A DNA stretch of 64,000 bases, taken from NCBI GenBank assembly GCA_947565425.1, contig CANOFW010000001.1, positions 124,001 to 188,000 on the forward strand, read 5' to 3'. Under the pieces are notes generated by a model. That model worked only from the letters and a program-made list of their open reading frames with translations, did not search any database and was not told the origin of the DNA. The stretch comes from an uncultured Lachnospiraceae bacterium. GTDB lineage: Bacteria; Bacillota; Clostridia; Lachnospirales; Lachnospiraceae. Position 1 is the stretch's first letter; each line of letters starts with the position of its first letter. Both the position numbers and the translations under genes were made by a program. Below are positions 36,315 to 44,320 of the stretch, piece by piece.

Positions 36315-36690
36315 CTAGCTTATCGTATATTTTCCACTCAGCTTTATTTCTAAATAACGGAATATGATCAGGGCGATAAAACAGGTGATGAAATGAGCTA
36401 GGATGCGGTCTTGCCTCTTTACGTATACAGGGCGGGCTTCGAAATCCGTTTTCATGATGCGGAAGCATTCTCCAATCTCCCCGCGCCGTTTGTTTCCCCT
36501 TACTATGGTTTCTGGTTTATCATAAAGGTTTGTGCAGACGGCATAGAAACCGTCATACTGCTCCTCGTATTCAATTACGCTCCGGTCTATATAGCTTGCA
36601 GACCGTTCTGTCGTCTCACCGTTTGCCGTTGCATGGTCTGTTCAGATGAACCGTTTCGTGTCGTTCTGTCTTTTCTTCGTACAGGCAGAT
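36315..36690 (-). pseudogene. IS1634-like transposase remnant
   Basis: About 108 open codons (36315-36641) read SYIDRSVIEYEEQYDGFY, AVCTNLYDK, GEIGECFRIMKTDFEARPVY and HFITCFIALIIFRYLE. This is the C-terminal part of DDE transposases of the IS1634/IS4-like group, with the catalytic Glu region (GECFRIMKT). The same frame continues upstream through a stop at 36642-36644 into NDTKRFI, which also fits the transposase, so a nonsense mutation is present. The N-terminal two-thirds and both inverted repeats are missing. It is inactive. Confidence 0.8.
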
Positions 36691-37157
36691 TCCCCATTTT
36701 GTACCATTTTTTCTGTGATATGCTTTAGCTGTTCACAAGGGTTACTAACAATTTGCGGGAAATCTTTTAAATTACCATTTTTTATTTCTGACAACTTCTT
36801 CTTCAATGTTATATACTTGTTATCACATATTCTGTTGATTTCAATATCCATATGCTCTAATACAAATAATTTTCTTTTATCTTTATCTGTATTAAGCTTA
36901 GAATATTCATAATATCTTTGTGCTGTTACAAGCAAAAAAGAAAAGCCAACTATTATTGTAGTAAAAATAACACCTATAATAGTAAATTGCCTTTTCCCAT
37001 TTATGTCCACTCCAATCAGATGTAATTTTTCACCCCAAAAACTTAATATCAGTGAAAACCAAATACTAGAAGTAGACAACAAAACAGATACAATAAGCCA
37101 CTGTCTTTGTACCCATTCATGTAATCTTATAAGTGATTTTTTTATCCATCGTTTCAT
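36642..37157 (-). CDS. Two-helix membrane protein, 3' end replaced by IS sequence
   Basis: 171 residues. Two membrane segments (about 20-40 and 58-78) are followed by a charged cytoplasmic helical region with EYSKLNTDKDKRKLF and EINRICDN. The last ~15 residues (CTKKRQNDTKRFI) appear to come from the transposase remnant, so the native C-terminus was probably lost when the IS inserted. The gene is AT-rich compared with its neighbours and stands alone, with no recognised partner. No function can be given; a truncated accessory gene is the likeliest reading. Confidence 0.45.
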   Translation of the reverse strand: MKRWIKKSLIRLHEWVQRQWLIVSVLLSTSSIWFSLILSFWGEKLHLIGVDINGKRQFTIIGVIFTTIIVGFSFLLVTAQRYYEYSKLNTDKDKRKLFVLEHMDIEINRICDNKYITLKKKLSEIKNGNLKDFPQIVSNPCEQLKHITEKMVQNGESACTKKRQNDTKRFI

Positions 37158-37644
37158 GTTTTTATAATTTACTGATACCTAAAACACAAATATTATCTTT
37201 AGGTATCCTTGTTTCCTTTTTATACTTCTGTTTGCCTAAAATATTGTCAAATGCCACTTTTAATGTTAATATTCTCTTCAACATAATTAAGCCTTGTCCT
37301 ACTTTCTTCCATTTTTTTCTAAGCATTATACCCTCTTTTTATAATTTTGTAAATCATTTTTTGTATTTATATGTTTATATTCATTTTTTTATTCATTTTT
37401 TTATTCTTTGAAATCTGATAATCAACTAAAATACGTCTTACTCCGTTCCTTCTTTACCGATTTAATCTCCTAATCCATCAATCTCCTATTCTGCTCCATA
37501 GAAACATCCAATGATTTACTATCTGCATTTCTATCTGCATTCCTGATACCTCTGTTTATAGCACTCTTCATTTCTTTTGTCCTGTACGCATCTTCTGATT
37601 TTCTCTGTATACTCTGATTATGGATATTGATAGATTCAGGCACT
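37158..37644. other. AT-rich stretch with no convincing gene
   Basis: Runs of T and A (for example 37375-37405), far lower in GC than the flanks. A 62-codon frame at 37470-37658 (TTG start within a terminator arm; NIHNQSIQRKSED...) has no ribosome site and no recognisable similarity. The stretch is probably a remnant of acquired DNA. Confidence 0.5.
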
Positions 37645-37691
37645 AAAAAAGCCCACAACTGATAAATTTATTAAATCAGTTATGGACTTTT
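37645..37691 (-). terminator. Rho-independent terminator
   Basis: Long minus-strand stem AAAAGTCCATAACTGAT / ATCAGTTGTGGGC, followed by TTTTTT. It would stop leftward transcription entering the AT-rich remnant. Confidence 0.75.
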
Positions 37692-37795
37692 GATAATGTC
37701 CGAGTGTTTAGTTTTACGATATACAAAATTATTCCTTTCTTAGATGCTTACTAAGTGGAGGTCCGTTTAGCACGAACCGAAGCGAAGCGTAGACC

Positions 37796-37921
37796 TTGCA
37801 CACTTTGACGCGCCCAGCACAGTCGCTTTAGCGATATATTTCCTCTTGTGCGAGTGCGCATAATTGTTTTTGTATTATAGGAAAGGCACTTTCACACGTT
37901 AGTGTGACAAGGTCTTTCTAA
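37796..37921 (-). repeat. Terminator-associated hairpin repeat, copy B
   Basis: The fullest copy. Positions 37796-37884 match copy A, and 37887-37921 match copy C. Paired segments are TTGTGCGAGTGCGC with GCGC..AGCACA, the inner TCGCT/AGCGA, and TTCACAC/GTGTGA. It directly follows the terminator of the tRNA-Glu transcript. Confidence 0.7.
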
Positions 37922-37924
37922 GAT

Positions 37925-37965
37925 AAAAAAATACTGCAAACCGCCTAATTTCAAGGTTTCCAGTA
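37925..37965 (-). terminator. Terminator after tRNA-Glu
   Basis: Minus-strand stem TACTG.AAACC / GGTTT.CAGTA followed by TTTTTTT, about 35 bp beyond the tRNA 3' end. Confidence 0.85.
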
Positions 37966-38000
37966 CTTTCCGGGTTGGGCTATTCAATTAAAATAGCAAG

Positions 38001-38072
38001 TAGCCCGTAGGGGAATCGAACCCCTGTTTCCGCCGTGAGAGGGCGGCGTCTTAACCGCTTGACCAACGAGCC
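38001..38072 (-). tRNA. tRNA-Glu (anticodon CUC)
   Basis: 72 nt read on the minus strand. The acceptor arms GGCTCGT / ACGGGCT pair, the anticodon stem is CCGCC / GGCGG with loop CTCTCAC (anticodon CTC), and the T-arm is CAGGGG-TTCGATT-CCCCT. CCA is not encoded. Discriminator base A. It has its own promoter and terminator. Confidence 0.95.
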
Positions 38073-38108
38073 TTATACTTGTTTGCTTTCTCAAACTCAA
38101 CAATAGTG

Positions 38109-38137
38109 ATTATACATGCTGGGTTCGAGAAAGTCAA
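38109..38137 (-). promoter_or_regulatory. Promoter of tRNA-Glu
   Basis: Minus strand TTGACT (38132-38137), 17-bp spacer, TATAAT (38109-38114), about 36 bp before the tRNA 5' end. Confidence 0.85.
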
Positions 38138-38171
38138 GTACTTTTTTAAAAAAAATGAAAATTTTTGTAAT

Positions 38172-38534
38172 TTATGCTGCTTCCACTTTACTCTGCGCCA
38201 GTTTTGCAAGTGTAGCAAAACCCTCTGCATCATTAACTGCCATCTCTGCAAGCATCTTGCGGTTCACTTCTACGCCTGCCAGCTTCAATCCATACATAAA
38301 CTTACTATAAGAAAGACCATTCATTCTTGCCGCTGCGTTAATACGAGCAATCCAAAGTCTTCTGAACTGTCTCTTTCTCTCTTTCCTACCTCTATAGGAC
38401 GTTGCTAAAGCTCTCATGACAGACTGTTTTGCCACTCTGTACTGTTTAGAACGCGCTCCTCTATAACCCTTTGCCAGTTTTAATACTCTGTTATGTTTCT
38501 TTCTAGCATTTAATCCGCCTTTAATTCTTGCCAT
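38172..38534 (-). CDS. rplT: Ribosomal protein L20
   Basis: 120 residues, full length, starting [18 protein letters not shown], with [15 protein letters not shown] and [14 protein letters not shown]20 is needed early in 50S assembly and in several bacteria represses its own operon at the leader or at rpmI. It is last in infC-rpmI-rplT. Confidence 0.98.
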   Translation of the reverse strand: MARIKGGLNARKKHNRVLKLAKGYRGARSKQYRVAKQSVMRALATSYRGRKERKRQFRRLWIARINAAARMNGLSYSKFMYGLKLAGVEVNRKMLAEMAVNDAEGFATLAKLAQSKVEAA

Positions 38535-38629
38535 GTCTTCTATTCCTCCTTAACTCTATCAATGGAAAATAACCTGTCCGACTGGGCGGCATATAAAATA
38601 TGCCCTCCATGCAACAGTTATAATCATTC

Positions 38630-38827
38630 TTACAGATACGGTAAAATTTTCTTCATATTCTTAACGTTTGTAGCATCTGTAATCGCCGGCTTTCTCAGAT
38701 TCCTCTTTCTCTTCGCAGACTTCTTTGTCAAGATATGGCTTTTGTAAGCTTTATTTCTTTTTAATTTCCCAGTTCCTGTTTTTTTGAAGCGCTTTGCTGC
38801 CGCTCTGCATGTTTTCATTTTTGGCAT
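38630..38827 (-). CDS. rpmI: Ribosomal protein L35
   Basis: 65 residues: [37 protein letters not shown], and a C-terminus MKKILPYL, all typical. It lies 24 bp after infC and about 95 bp before rplT. Confidence 0.98.
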   Translation of the reverse strand: MPKMKTCRAAAKRFKKTGTGKLKRNKAYKSHILTKKSAKRKRNLRKPAITDATNVKNMKKILPYL

Positions 38828-38851
38828 CTTAAATTCCTCCTTAATATCCAG

Positions 38852-39358
38852 CTATTTTTTCTCCGCCAGCACAATACTCATGCTGCGCCCTTCCAGCTTA
38901 GGTGCCTTCTCCACCATCGCAATATCTGACAGTTCCTCCGCAAAATCATCCAAAATATGCTTGCTGTTATGGATGTGCGCCATCTCCCTGCCACGAAAAC
39001 GTAAAGTAATCTTTACTTTATTGCCTTTTGTAATAAATTTTTTTGCTGCATTAATTTTGGTATTGAGATCGTTGCTCTCAATGTTGGGGGACAGACGAAT
39101 TTCTTTCACTTCTACAGTCTTCTGTTTCTTCTTGGCCTCTTTCTCTTTGCGGACAAGTTCATACTTATACTTGCCATAATCAATAATCTTACATACTGGC
39201 GGTTTTGCCATTGGGGCAATTTTCACCAGGTCAAGCTCTGCTTCCACGGCAATCTTCATCGCCTCCCTCGCAGACATAATGCCAAGCTGCTCTCCGTCCT
39301 GTCCAATCAGACGAACTTCCTTATCTTTGATTTGTTCATTAATCATTAACTCGCTAAT
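38852..39358 (-). CDS. infC: Translation initiation factor IF-3, AUU start
   Basis: 168 residues if it starts at the ATT at 39358 (Ile-Ser-Glu-Leu-Met-Ile-Asn-Glu...). GGAGGT lies 8 bp before this ATT but 20 bp before the next ATG (39346), so ATT is the better start. The N-domain has INEQIKDKEVRLIGQDGEQLGI; the C-domain has KFITKGNKVKITLRFRGREMAH. IF-3 discriminates against non-AUG starts, so an AUU start allows it to repress itself, as in E. coli. It is first in infC-rpmI-rplT, behind a leader with an attenuator-like stem. Confidence 0.93.
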   Translation of the reverse strand: MSELMINEQIKDKEVRLIGQDGEQLGIMSAREAMKIAVEAELDLVKIAPMAKPPVCKIIDYGKYKYELVRKEKEAKKKQKTVEVKEIRLSPNIESNDLNTKINAAKKFITKGNKVKITLRFRGREMAHIHNSKHILDDFAEELSDIAMVEKAPKLEGRSMSIVLAEKK

Positions 39359-39430
39359 GGTCGTACACCTCCAAGATCAATTTAACATTTCATTCACTTT
39401 CCCAATTCCATCCATAAATGACTGCATTCA

Positions 39431-39457
39431 AAAAGTGGATAGGCAGGCTATCCACTT
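39431..39457 (-). terminator. Attenuator-like terminator in the infC leader
   Basis: Ten-bp stem AAGTGGATAG / CTATCCACTT with a 5-base loop, followed by TTT, about 75 bp before infC and downstream of the operon promoter. An upstream leader segment (39536-39542; ATCCACT in the RNA) is exactly complementary to AGTGGAT in the first arm and could form an antiterminator. L20-type leaders in Firmicutes work in a similar way. Confidence 0.65.
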
Positions 39458-39571
39458 CATATTCCCAAAAACACCACAGCAAAAAACTGTCGTTCTGAAT
39501 ATAAACCATTAGTCACGCGCTTGTGCTAAGGTGAGAGTGGATGCTCTACTTTGTTTTCATACAACGTTGTA

Positions 39572-39600
39572 ACTTTACCATGTTTTCTTCTGTTCGTCAA
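39572..39600 (-). promoter_or_regulatory. Promoter of infC-rpmI-rplT
   Basis: Minus strand TTGACG (39595-39600), 17-bp spacer, TAAAGT (39572-39577). It would give a leader of a little over 200 nt before infC. Confidence 0.6.
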
Positions 39601-39604
39601 GGAC

Positions 39605-39633
39605 TTTTTTTCTTTACTATTATATGGTATAAT
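39605..39633 (+). promoter_or_regulatory. Extended -10 promoter of the Ig-repeat surface protein gene
   Basis: TGGTATAAT (39625-39633) is an extended -10; only a T-run is at the -35 position (39605-39610). It lies about 140 bp before the start codon at 39776. Confidence 0.5.
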
Positions 39634-39688
39634 TTTACTCGACACCGGGGTTTGCAAATCGCAGTATTTATACATATTTTCTGTATTA

Positions 39689-39704
39689 TCTGTCACATGA
39701 CAGA
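39689..39704 (+). promoter_or_regulatory. Perfect palindrome in the leader of the surface protein gene
   Basis: TCTGTCA-ca-TGACAGA, 7-bp arms. It suits a dimeric repressor operator downstream of the promoter, or a small RNA hairpin. No regulator gene is adjacent. Confidence 0.45.
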
Positions 39705-39775
39705 TTCTATGAGCGGTATATAACAATACTTCTGCAATCCCCCAGATAACCATACCAGAAATGGAGGCGTATAAA

Positions 39776-42232
39776 ATGAGGAACAAACAACTATTACAAA
39801 AAGCCGGCGCCTGGATATTAAGCGCAGCGCTGGCAGTAACCTGCTTTTCCGGCGTACCGGCAGCAGACGCAGCAGCGGCAGGCAACGCACCTGCAAATTG
39901 GAAAACGGAACTGTACATTGACTTTGGCACGGGGCTGAATGCCAGCGAAGGCGTCGACAGCGACTTAGCGGGCAACTTCCTGCTTCCCGACCAGATAAGC
40001 AAAACACCTTCAGAAGACCTGATCGCAGGCTATGGAAACTGGCTGTATGACAGCACAAATGTTGGAACTGTTTACGGCGGGGAAGCAACCACACAGAAAA
40101 TCGGCTTTGACCGCAAGATGCCGGCAGGCGTAACCTCTGCGGGTGGAGAATACTTCCGTGACTGGATCTTCAGTCCTGACGGAGAAGCATACACCTTTTC
40201 CGTAGACCTGCCAGTTGGACAGTATTATGTTTATGCCTATACCGGCAACAAAACCGGAGGATACAATAATACGTCCTTCATTTCTTTCTCCGACAATAAT
40301 TATAAAATTGTTTATGATCAAAGCAGCGCAGGCGGTGGACAATGCCAGCCGCCAACATGTATTTATGTGGTAAATGTCACCGAGAAATCTGCGGGCAGCG
40401 GTTATGGTACGCTGGGTATGCAGGTATCTGACAATACCATTAGCTACAAAGAAGACGGCAGCTATGACGATAACTACACATCATCCAATACTGTATTTTA
40501 TGGTACGGATGCAAACACAACTTTTATTGCCAATGACAATCCAAATGCCGTAGAAGGTAAAATTGTCACTGCCCGCCTGAATGGTATTGAGATTATGCCG
40601 GTGGATAGTCCCGTATACGCTGAGAGCGTTGCCGCTGGGGAAACAGGCACCAATATTTCCTTAGAAAAAGGACAGACCATTGCCTTGGCTGCAAAAGCTG
40701 CTCCTGAAACAACAACGGAACGTATCGAGTATTTCTCTTCCAATGAAAGCATCGTAAAAGTAAATGCTAAAACTGGAGAAGTTACCGGTATCGCCCCAGG
40801 AACAGCAACAATTACTGCGACGACCCCATCTCTTATCAATAATGCGCAGAAATCTGTCGTTTATAACGCAACGGTACATGAGGAAACGACGCTGACGCTT
40901 GATTCTTCCTCTGTCTCTCTCCAGGTAGGCGGCGCAGAAGGAACTGATACGAAGACCATCAAAGCAACATTCAACGCGGCAAATCTGACGGACGCACAGA
41001 GCGCACTTGTTACATCTGTTACCTCTTCCGTTGCTACCATCACTTTTGGCAACGTTACCGAGGTAACCGCTCCGGCTGAGGGCAGCAACGGCGTCTATAC
41101 ACAGGATATCACCATCAAGGCAACAGCCAAGGGCAGCGATACGATTTCCATTGCAAGAACAACGGGACGGACTGCTGAATTACGCATCAATGTCACCAAA
41201 CCGGTAACTTCCATCGCTTTCTATGATGAAGCTCAACAAGTGACAGACAAATACACCACAAGCGTAGGAAATACGCTTACTGTAAGTGCAAAAGCTTTGC
41301 CTGAAGATGCTTCCAACACAGCTGTAACTTACAAATTTAAAGAGAGCACAGACATTGCCACCATCACGGCAAACGGCAAAATTACGGCAAAGAAATCCGG
41401 TACAGCCATCATCTTAGCGACTTCCCGCTCAAACAGCGAAGTCATCGCTGAGGCAACTTTAACCATTACCCCTGGATTTACTATCTCTTACCGAGCAGCC
41501 GGAATAACCGTAGATGCAGGCAAAACTGCAACAAACCCGCTTACTATCCTCTATGATGAGAATGCAGATCAATCCGTGCTGAACACAAATATGAGCTATA
41601 CCTCTTCCAATCCAACCGTTGTAAGAGCTAACGCAAACGGCTCTGTCACTGGATTAAAACCTGGAACAGCAACCATCACTGCAACCGCAGAGGACGGCGG
41701 ACAGACAGCTTCTTACAAAGTTACTGTAAAACAGCCGGCTACCTCCGTAAAAGTTAATAAGAAAAGCATCACCTTAAACATCAACAACAAGAAGACGAAA
41801 ACTGCTAAGATTTCGGCGTCCCTGCTTCCTTCTAACAGCACGGATTCCATTACTTATACGTCGAAGAACCCCAAGATTGCCAAGGTTGACAAAAACGGCA
41901 AAGTTACCGCGCTCAAGACCGGTAAAACGACCATCACGGTAAAAGCGACAAGCGGCAAGAGCCAGACGGTTACCGTTAATGTAACTTCCCCGGCAACCAA
42001 AGTAAAAATCAAAGGTAAAGCCAAACTCACTATGACTACAGGTGCAAAGAAAACCTTAAAGGCAACCGTCACCCCCAAAAAGAGCACCGATAAAGTAAAA
42101 TGGAGCTCAAGCAAAAAGAAAATTGCCACGGTTTCGCAAAAGGGTGTGGTAACGGCGAAAAAGAAAGGCACTGTTACAATTACCGCCAAAGCTGGTAAGA
42201 AAAAAGCAACCGTTAAGATTACGATAAAATAA
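39776..42232 (+). CDS. Secreted surface protein with bacterial Ig-like (Big_2) repeats
   Basis: 818 residues from the ATG at 39776 behind GGAGG. Signal peptide (1-33, ending AADAAAAG). The N-terminal third (about 40-290) is a beta-rich domain opening YIDFGTGLNASEG, with ADVGQYYVYAYTG-like strands (LPVGQYYVYAYTG) and a Gly/Tyr/Asn-rich middle, resembling carbohydrate-binding domains of pectin-active enzymes. After it come five to six Big_2-type Ig modules with the recurring S(N/K)xxI(A/V)xVxxxGxVTxxKxGTATITA pattern. The C-terminus is lysine-rich and ends VKITIK, with no LPxTG. A glycan-binding or adhesive role is inferred; no catalytic motif is seen. It is monocistronic with a strong terminator. 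Confidence 0.8.
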   Translation: MRNKQLLQKAGAWILSAALAVTCFSGVPAADAAAAGNAPANWKTELYIDFGTGLNASEGVDSDLAGNFLLPDQISKTPSEDLIAGYGNWLYDSTNVGTVYGGEATTQKIGFDRKMPAGVTSAGGEYFRDWIFSPDGEAYTFSVDLPVGQYYVYAYTGNKTGGYNNTSFISFSDNNYKIVYDQSSAGGGQCQPPTCIYVVNVTEKSAGSGYGTLGMQVSDNTISYKEDGSYDDNYTSSNTVFYGTDANTTFIANDNPNAVEGKIVTARLNGIEIMPVDSPVYAESVAAGETGTNISLEKGQTIALAAKAAPETTTERIEYFSSNESIVKVNAKTGEVTGIAPGTATITATTPSLINNAQKSVVYNATVHEETTLTLDSSSVSLQVGGAEGTDTKTIKATFNAANLTDAQSALVTSVTSSVATITFGNVTEVTAPAEGSNGVYTQDITIKATAKGSDTISIARTTGRTAELRINVTKPVTSIAFYDEAQQVTDKYTTSVGNTLTVSAKALPEDASNTAVTYKFKESTDIATITANGKITAKKSGTAIILATSRSNSEVIAEATLTITPGFTISYRAAGITVDAGKTATNPLTILYDENADQSVLNTNMSYTSSNPTVVRANANGSVTGLKPGTATITATAEDGGQTASYKVTVKQPATSVKVNKKSITLNINNKKTKTAKISASLLPSNSTDSITYTSKNPKIAKVDKNGKVTALKTGKTTITVKATSGKSQTVTVNVTSPATKVKIKGKAKLTMTTGAKKTLKATVTPKKSTDKVKWSSSKKKIATVSQKGVVTAKKKGTVTITAKAGKKKATVKITIK

Positions 42233-42287
42233 TTTTACATCTCAGGAGCAATTTTGAGAGCCATGTGTTAGATCATTCTAACCATAC

Positions 42288-42325
42288 AAAAACCACTGAA
42301 CATAAATTTCTGTTCAGTGGTTTTT
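42288..42325 (+). terminator. Rho-independent terminator after the surface protein gene
   Basis: Stem AAAAACCACTGAAC / GTTCAGTGGTTTTT, with T- and A-runs that let it work in both directions, between this gene and the convergent CAP-domain gene. Confidence 0.92.
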
Positions 42326-42410
42326 GTATGCCGGTTATTCTGAAATAATATTTTCTATTGCCCTTTCAGTACCTTTGCACATAGCGTATGAGTGTTACGA
42401 GATTCCCTGG

Positions 42411-43358
42411 CTATTTTCTGGTAATCTTGAATTGTTTTTTCACGGTGCCGCTGTATTTGCCCTTTCCGGTGATTATCATCGTCGCTTTGCCCTTTTTCTT
42501 ATTATTCTTATAGGAAATCGTGTAATCTCTGTTCTTTTTCAGTGTTTTCCCTTTCAGCGTTACCTTAGGCTTTTGTGTCTGCGCCTTTCCATTATATTTT
42601 TTATTTTTAACATTCGTTATTTTTGCCTTACTGATATCAATCCCCTTGAGGTTAATCTGAAATGAGGTGCTCTTTCCCCGGTAACGCACCGTAATCTTTT
42701 TTGTTCCAGAAGTACTGCGGTTAAATTTGCTGCACATCTTGCTTGTTAATGGCAAATAGCTTGTTCCATGCTGGCATCTCACGCTTAATACCCTGTTCAT
42801 CGCCTCAATAGTGGTACCACACTTATAGGATAAAGTCTTGTTTCCCTTCTCCACAGATATAGACGTTGGACTACAGCTTCCAATAAACATCTGTGTCCAG
42901 TGGTGCCTATAACCCGATCCATTATAATAATAACCGATACCCATATGCGAAAAATTGCCATTTAGAATATTCGCCTTGTGACCCGGACTATTCATCCATC
43001 CCGTCATTACTTCTTCCGGTGAGATATAGCCCACGGCAATATTCTCACCTGCCAAATTATAATTGATACCCTGCAAGGCGGTAAAACAACTGCTCCCATC
43101 CGGCCTCGTATGGGAATAATAGGTAAAGAGCTCTTTCGCCCTTGTCTTACCTGCCGACTGCATACTCTTGGTAACGCTCAAAGGCTCCAAGCCTTTGTCT
43201 GTTCGCTCTTTATTGACAAGTTTCAGTACTTCCCATTCCTGCTCACTGCAAATGTTTACCGGGGACTTCGCCTCTGCCTGCATGACGGTAGGTGCGGATA
43301 ATGCAAGGCTTATTGCTAACAGTGAAACCCCTAATCTTTTGAAAATTTTTAATTTCAT
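42411..43358 (-). CDS. Secreted CAP/SCP-domain protein
   Basis: 315 residues from the ATG at 43358 (MKLKIFKRL), with AAGGG at 8 bp. Signal peptide (1-29). CAP domain at about 40-165 with LVNKERTDKGLEPL, YYSHTRPDGSS, NLAGENIAVGY, SPGHKANILN and HHWTQMFIG; the His and Glu of the CAP cavity are kept. The C-terminal ~80 residues form a lysine-rich beta module (KYNGKAQTQKPKVTLKGKTL; ITGKGKYSGT) common in clostridial surface proteins. Function of bacterial CAP proteins is poorly known; wall or lipid binding is possible. Promoter at 43406-43433. Confidence 0.9.
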   Translation of the reverse strand: MKLKIFKRLGVSLLAISLALSAPTVMQAEAKSPVNICSEQEWEVLKLVNKERTDKGLEPLSVTKSMQSAGKTRAKELFTYYSHTRPDGSSCFTALQGINYNLAGENIAVGYISPEEVMTGWMNSPGHKANILNGNFSHMGIGYYYNGSGYRHHWTQMFIGSCSPTSISVEKGNKTLSYKCGTTIEAMNRVLSVRCQHGTSYLPLTSKMCSKFNRSTSGTKKITVRYRGKSTSFQINLKGIDISKAKITNVKNKKYNGKAQTQKPKVTLKGKTLKKNRDYTISYKNNKKKGKATMIITGKGKYSGTVKKQFKITRK

Positions 43359-43405
43359 CCTATCAACCCTTTTCATATTTTGTATTTTTTGTTACACTAT
43401 ATCAT

Positions 43406-43433
43406 ATTATAACAACTTACATCAAATTTGCAA
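43406..43433 (-). promoter_or_regulatory. Promoter of the CAP-domain gene
   Basis: Minus strand TTGCAA (43428-43433), 16-bp spacer, TATAAT (43406-43411), 48 bp before the start codon. It shares the short divergent gap with the PHP gene. Confidence 0.7.
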
Positions 43434-43447
43434 TAGAAAGGATTTTT

Positions 43448-44320
43448 ATGACAGAATTATCAGGTAAACGAATTGATTTGCACACACATTCCACAGAATC
43501 GGATGGAACGTTGACTCCGCAGGAATTAATGGAACATGCCAAAGAAATCGGATTATCCGCCATCGCACTCACTGACCACGACTGCATTCACGGCATCGCT
43601 AAGGCACGCCCTGTTGCGGAATCGCTGGGCCTGGAATTGGTGCCGGGCGTGGAACTCTCCACCGACTATGAGGGAAGAGAAGTCCATATCTTGGGATATT
43701 ATATTGATGAAAACAACCGTACCTTCCTCGCCAAGCTCCACGATTTCGTGGACGGCAGAGACATACGCAATGAGAAAATGGTTGCTCTTTTAAGAAAAGA
43801 AGGTTTTGACATTACCATGAAAGGACTTTACGAGAAATACCCTGACAGTGTAATCACGCGGGCACATTTTGCGGGCTATCTGGTAGATAACGGTTTTGTC
43901 AAAGACCGCAAAACCGTCTTCGACAAATACCTGGGAGACGACTGCCGCTGCTATGTCCCCCGTGAAAAAATTACACCGTTTGAAGCCGTCAGGCTCATCC
44001 ACCTGGGCGGTGGACTTGCCTTTTTTGCTCATCCGGTACTATGCCATATGAATAATGACAAGCTGCGCGCCTTTATCCGGGATTTGAAAGCGGAAGGCTT
44101 GACGGGAATGGAGGCTATTTATTCCATGAACACACCGGGCGATGAAGCAAACATGCTCGCACTGGCGCGCGAATTTGACTTATTAGTCAGTGGCGGTTCC
44201 GACTTCCACGGTTCCAACAAACCTCATATCCGCCTGGGAAGCGGAAAAGGAAACCTAAATATTCCCTATGACATCCTTGCCAAAATCAAGGAATATCACC
44301 AAACTCTCACGCAAGAATAA
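43448..44320 (+). CDS. PHP-domain phosphoesterase (YciV/TrpH-like)
   Basis: 290 residues. PHP metal-site motifs are LHTHSTESDGTLTP, ALTDHDCIHG, PGVELSTDY, HILGYYI, RAHFAGYL, FFAHPVL and SGGSDFHGSN. Related enzymes are the 3',5'-nucleoside bisphosphate phosphatase / 5'-3' RNase AM. Probably a cytoplasmic nuclease or phosphatase using three metals. AAAGGA lies before the ATG. Its last 14 bp overlap the end of the convergent HAD gene. Confidence 0.9.
   Translation: MTELSGKRIDLHTHSTESDGTLTPQELMEHAKEIGLSAIALTDHDCIHGIAKARPVAESLGLELVPGVELSTDYEGREVHILGYYIDENNRTFLAKLHDFVDGRDIRNEKMVALLRKEGFDITMKGLYEKYPDSVITRAHFAGYLVDNGFVKDRKTVFDKYLGDDCRCYVPREKITPFEAVRLIHLGGGLAFFAHPVLCHMNNDKLRAFIRDLKAEGLTGMEAIYSMNTPGDEANMLALAREFDLLVSGGSDFHGSNKPHIRLGSGKGNLNIPYDILAKIKEYHQTLTQE

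Noticed and set aside
36184-36468. 94-codon minus-strand frame (HHENGFRSPPCIRK...)
   Set aside because: It is the IS1634-like transposase remnant read in the wrong frame; the true frame gives clear transposase sequence.
37470-37658. 62-codon minus-strand frame
   Set aside because: TTG start inside a terminator arm, no ribosome site and no recognisable similarity.
44307-44320. 14-bp convergent overlap of the PHP and HAD genes as a regulatory feature
   Set aside because: Short tail-to-tail overlaps are common in compact genomes and nothing here points to regulation.
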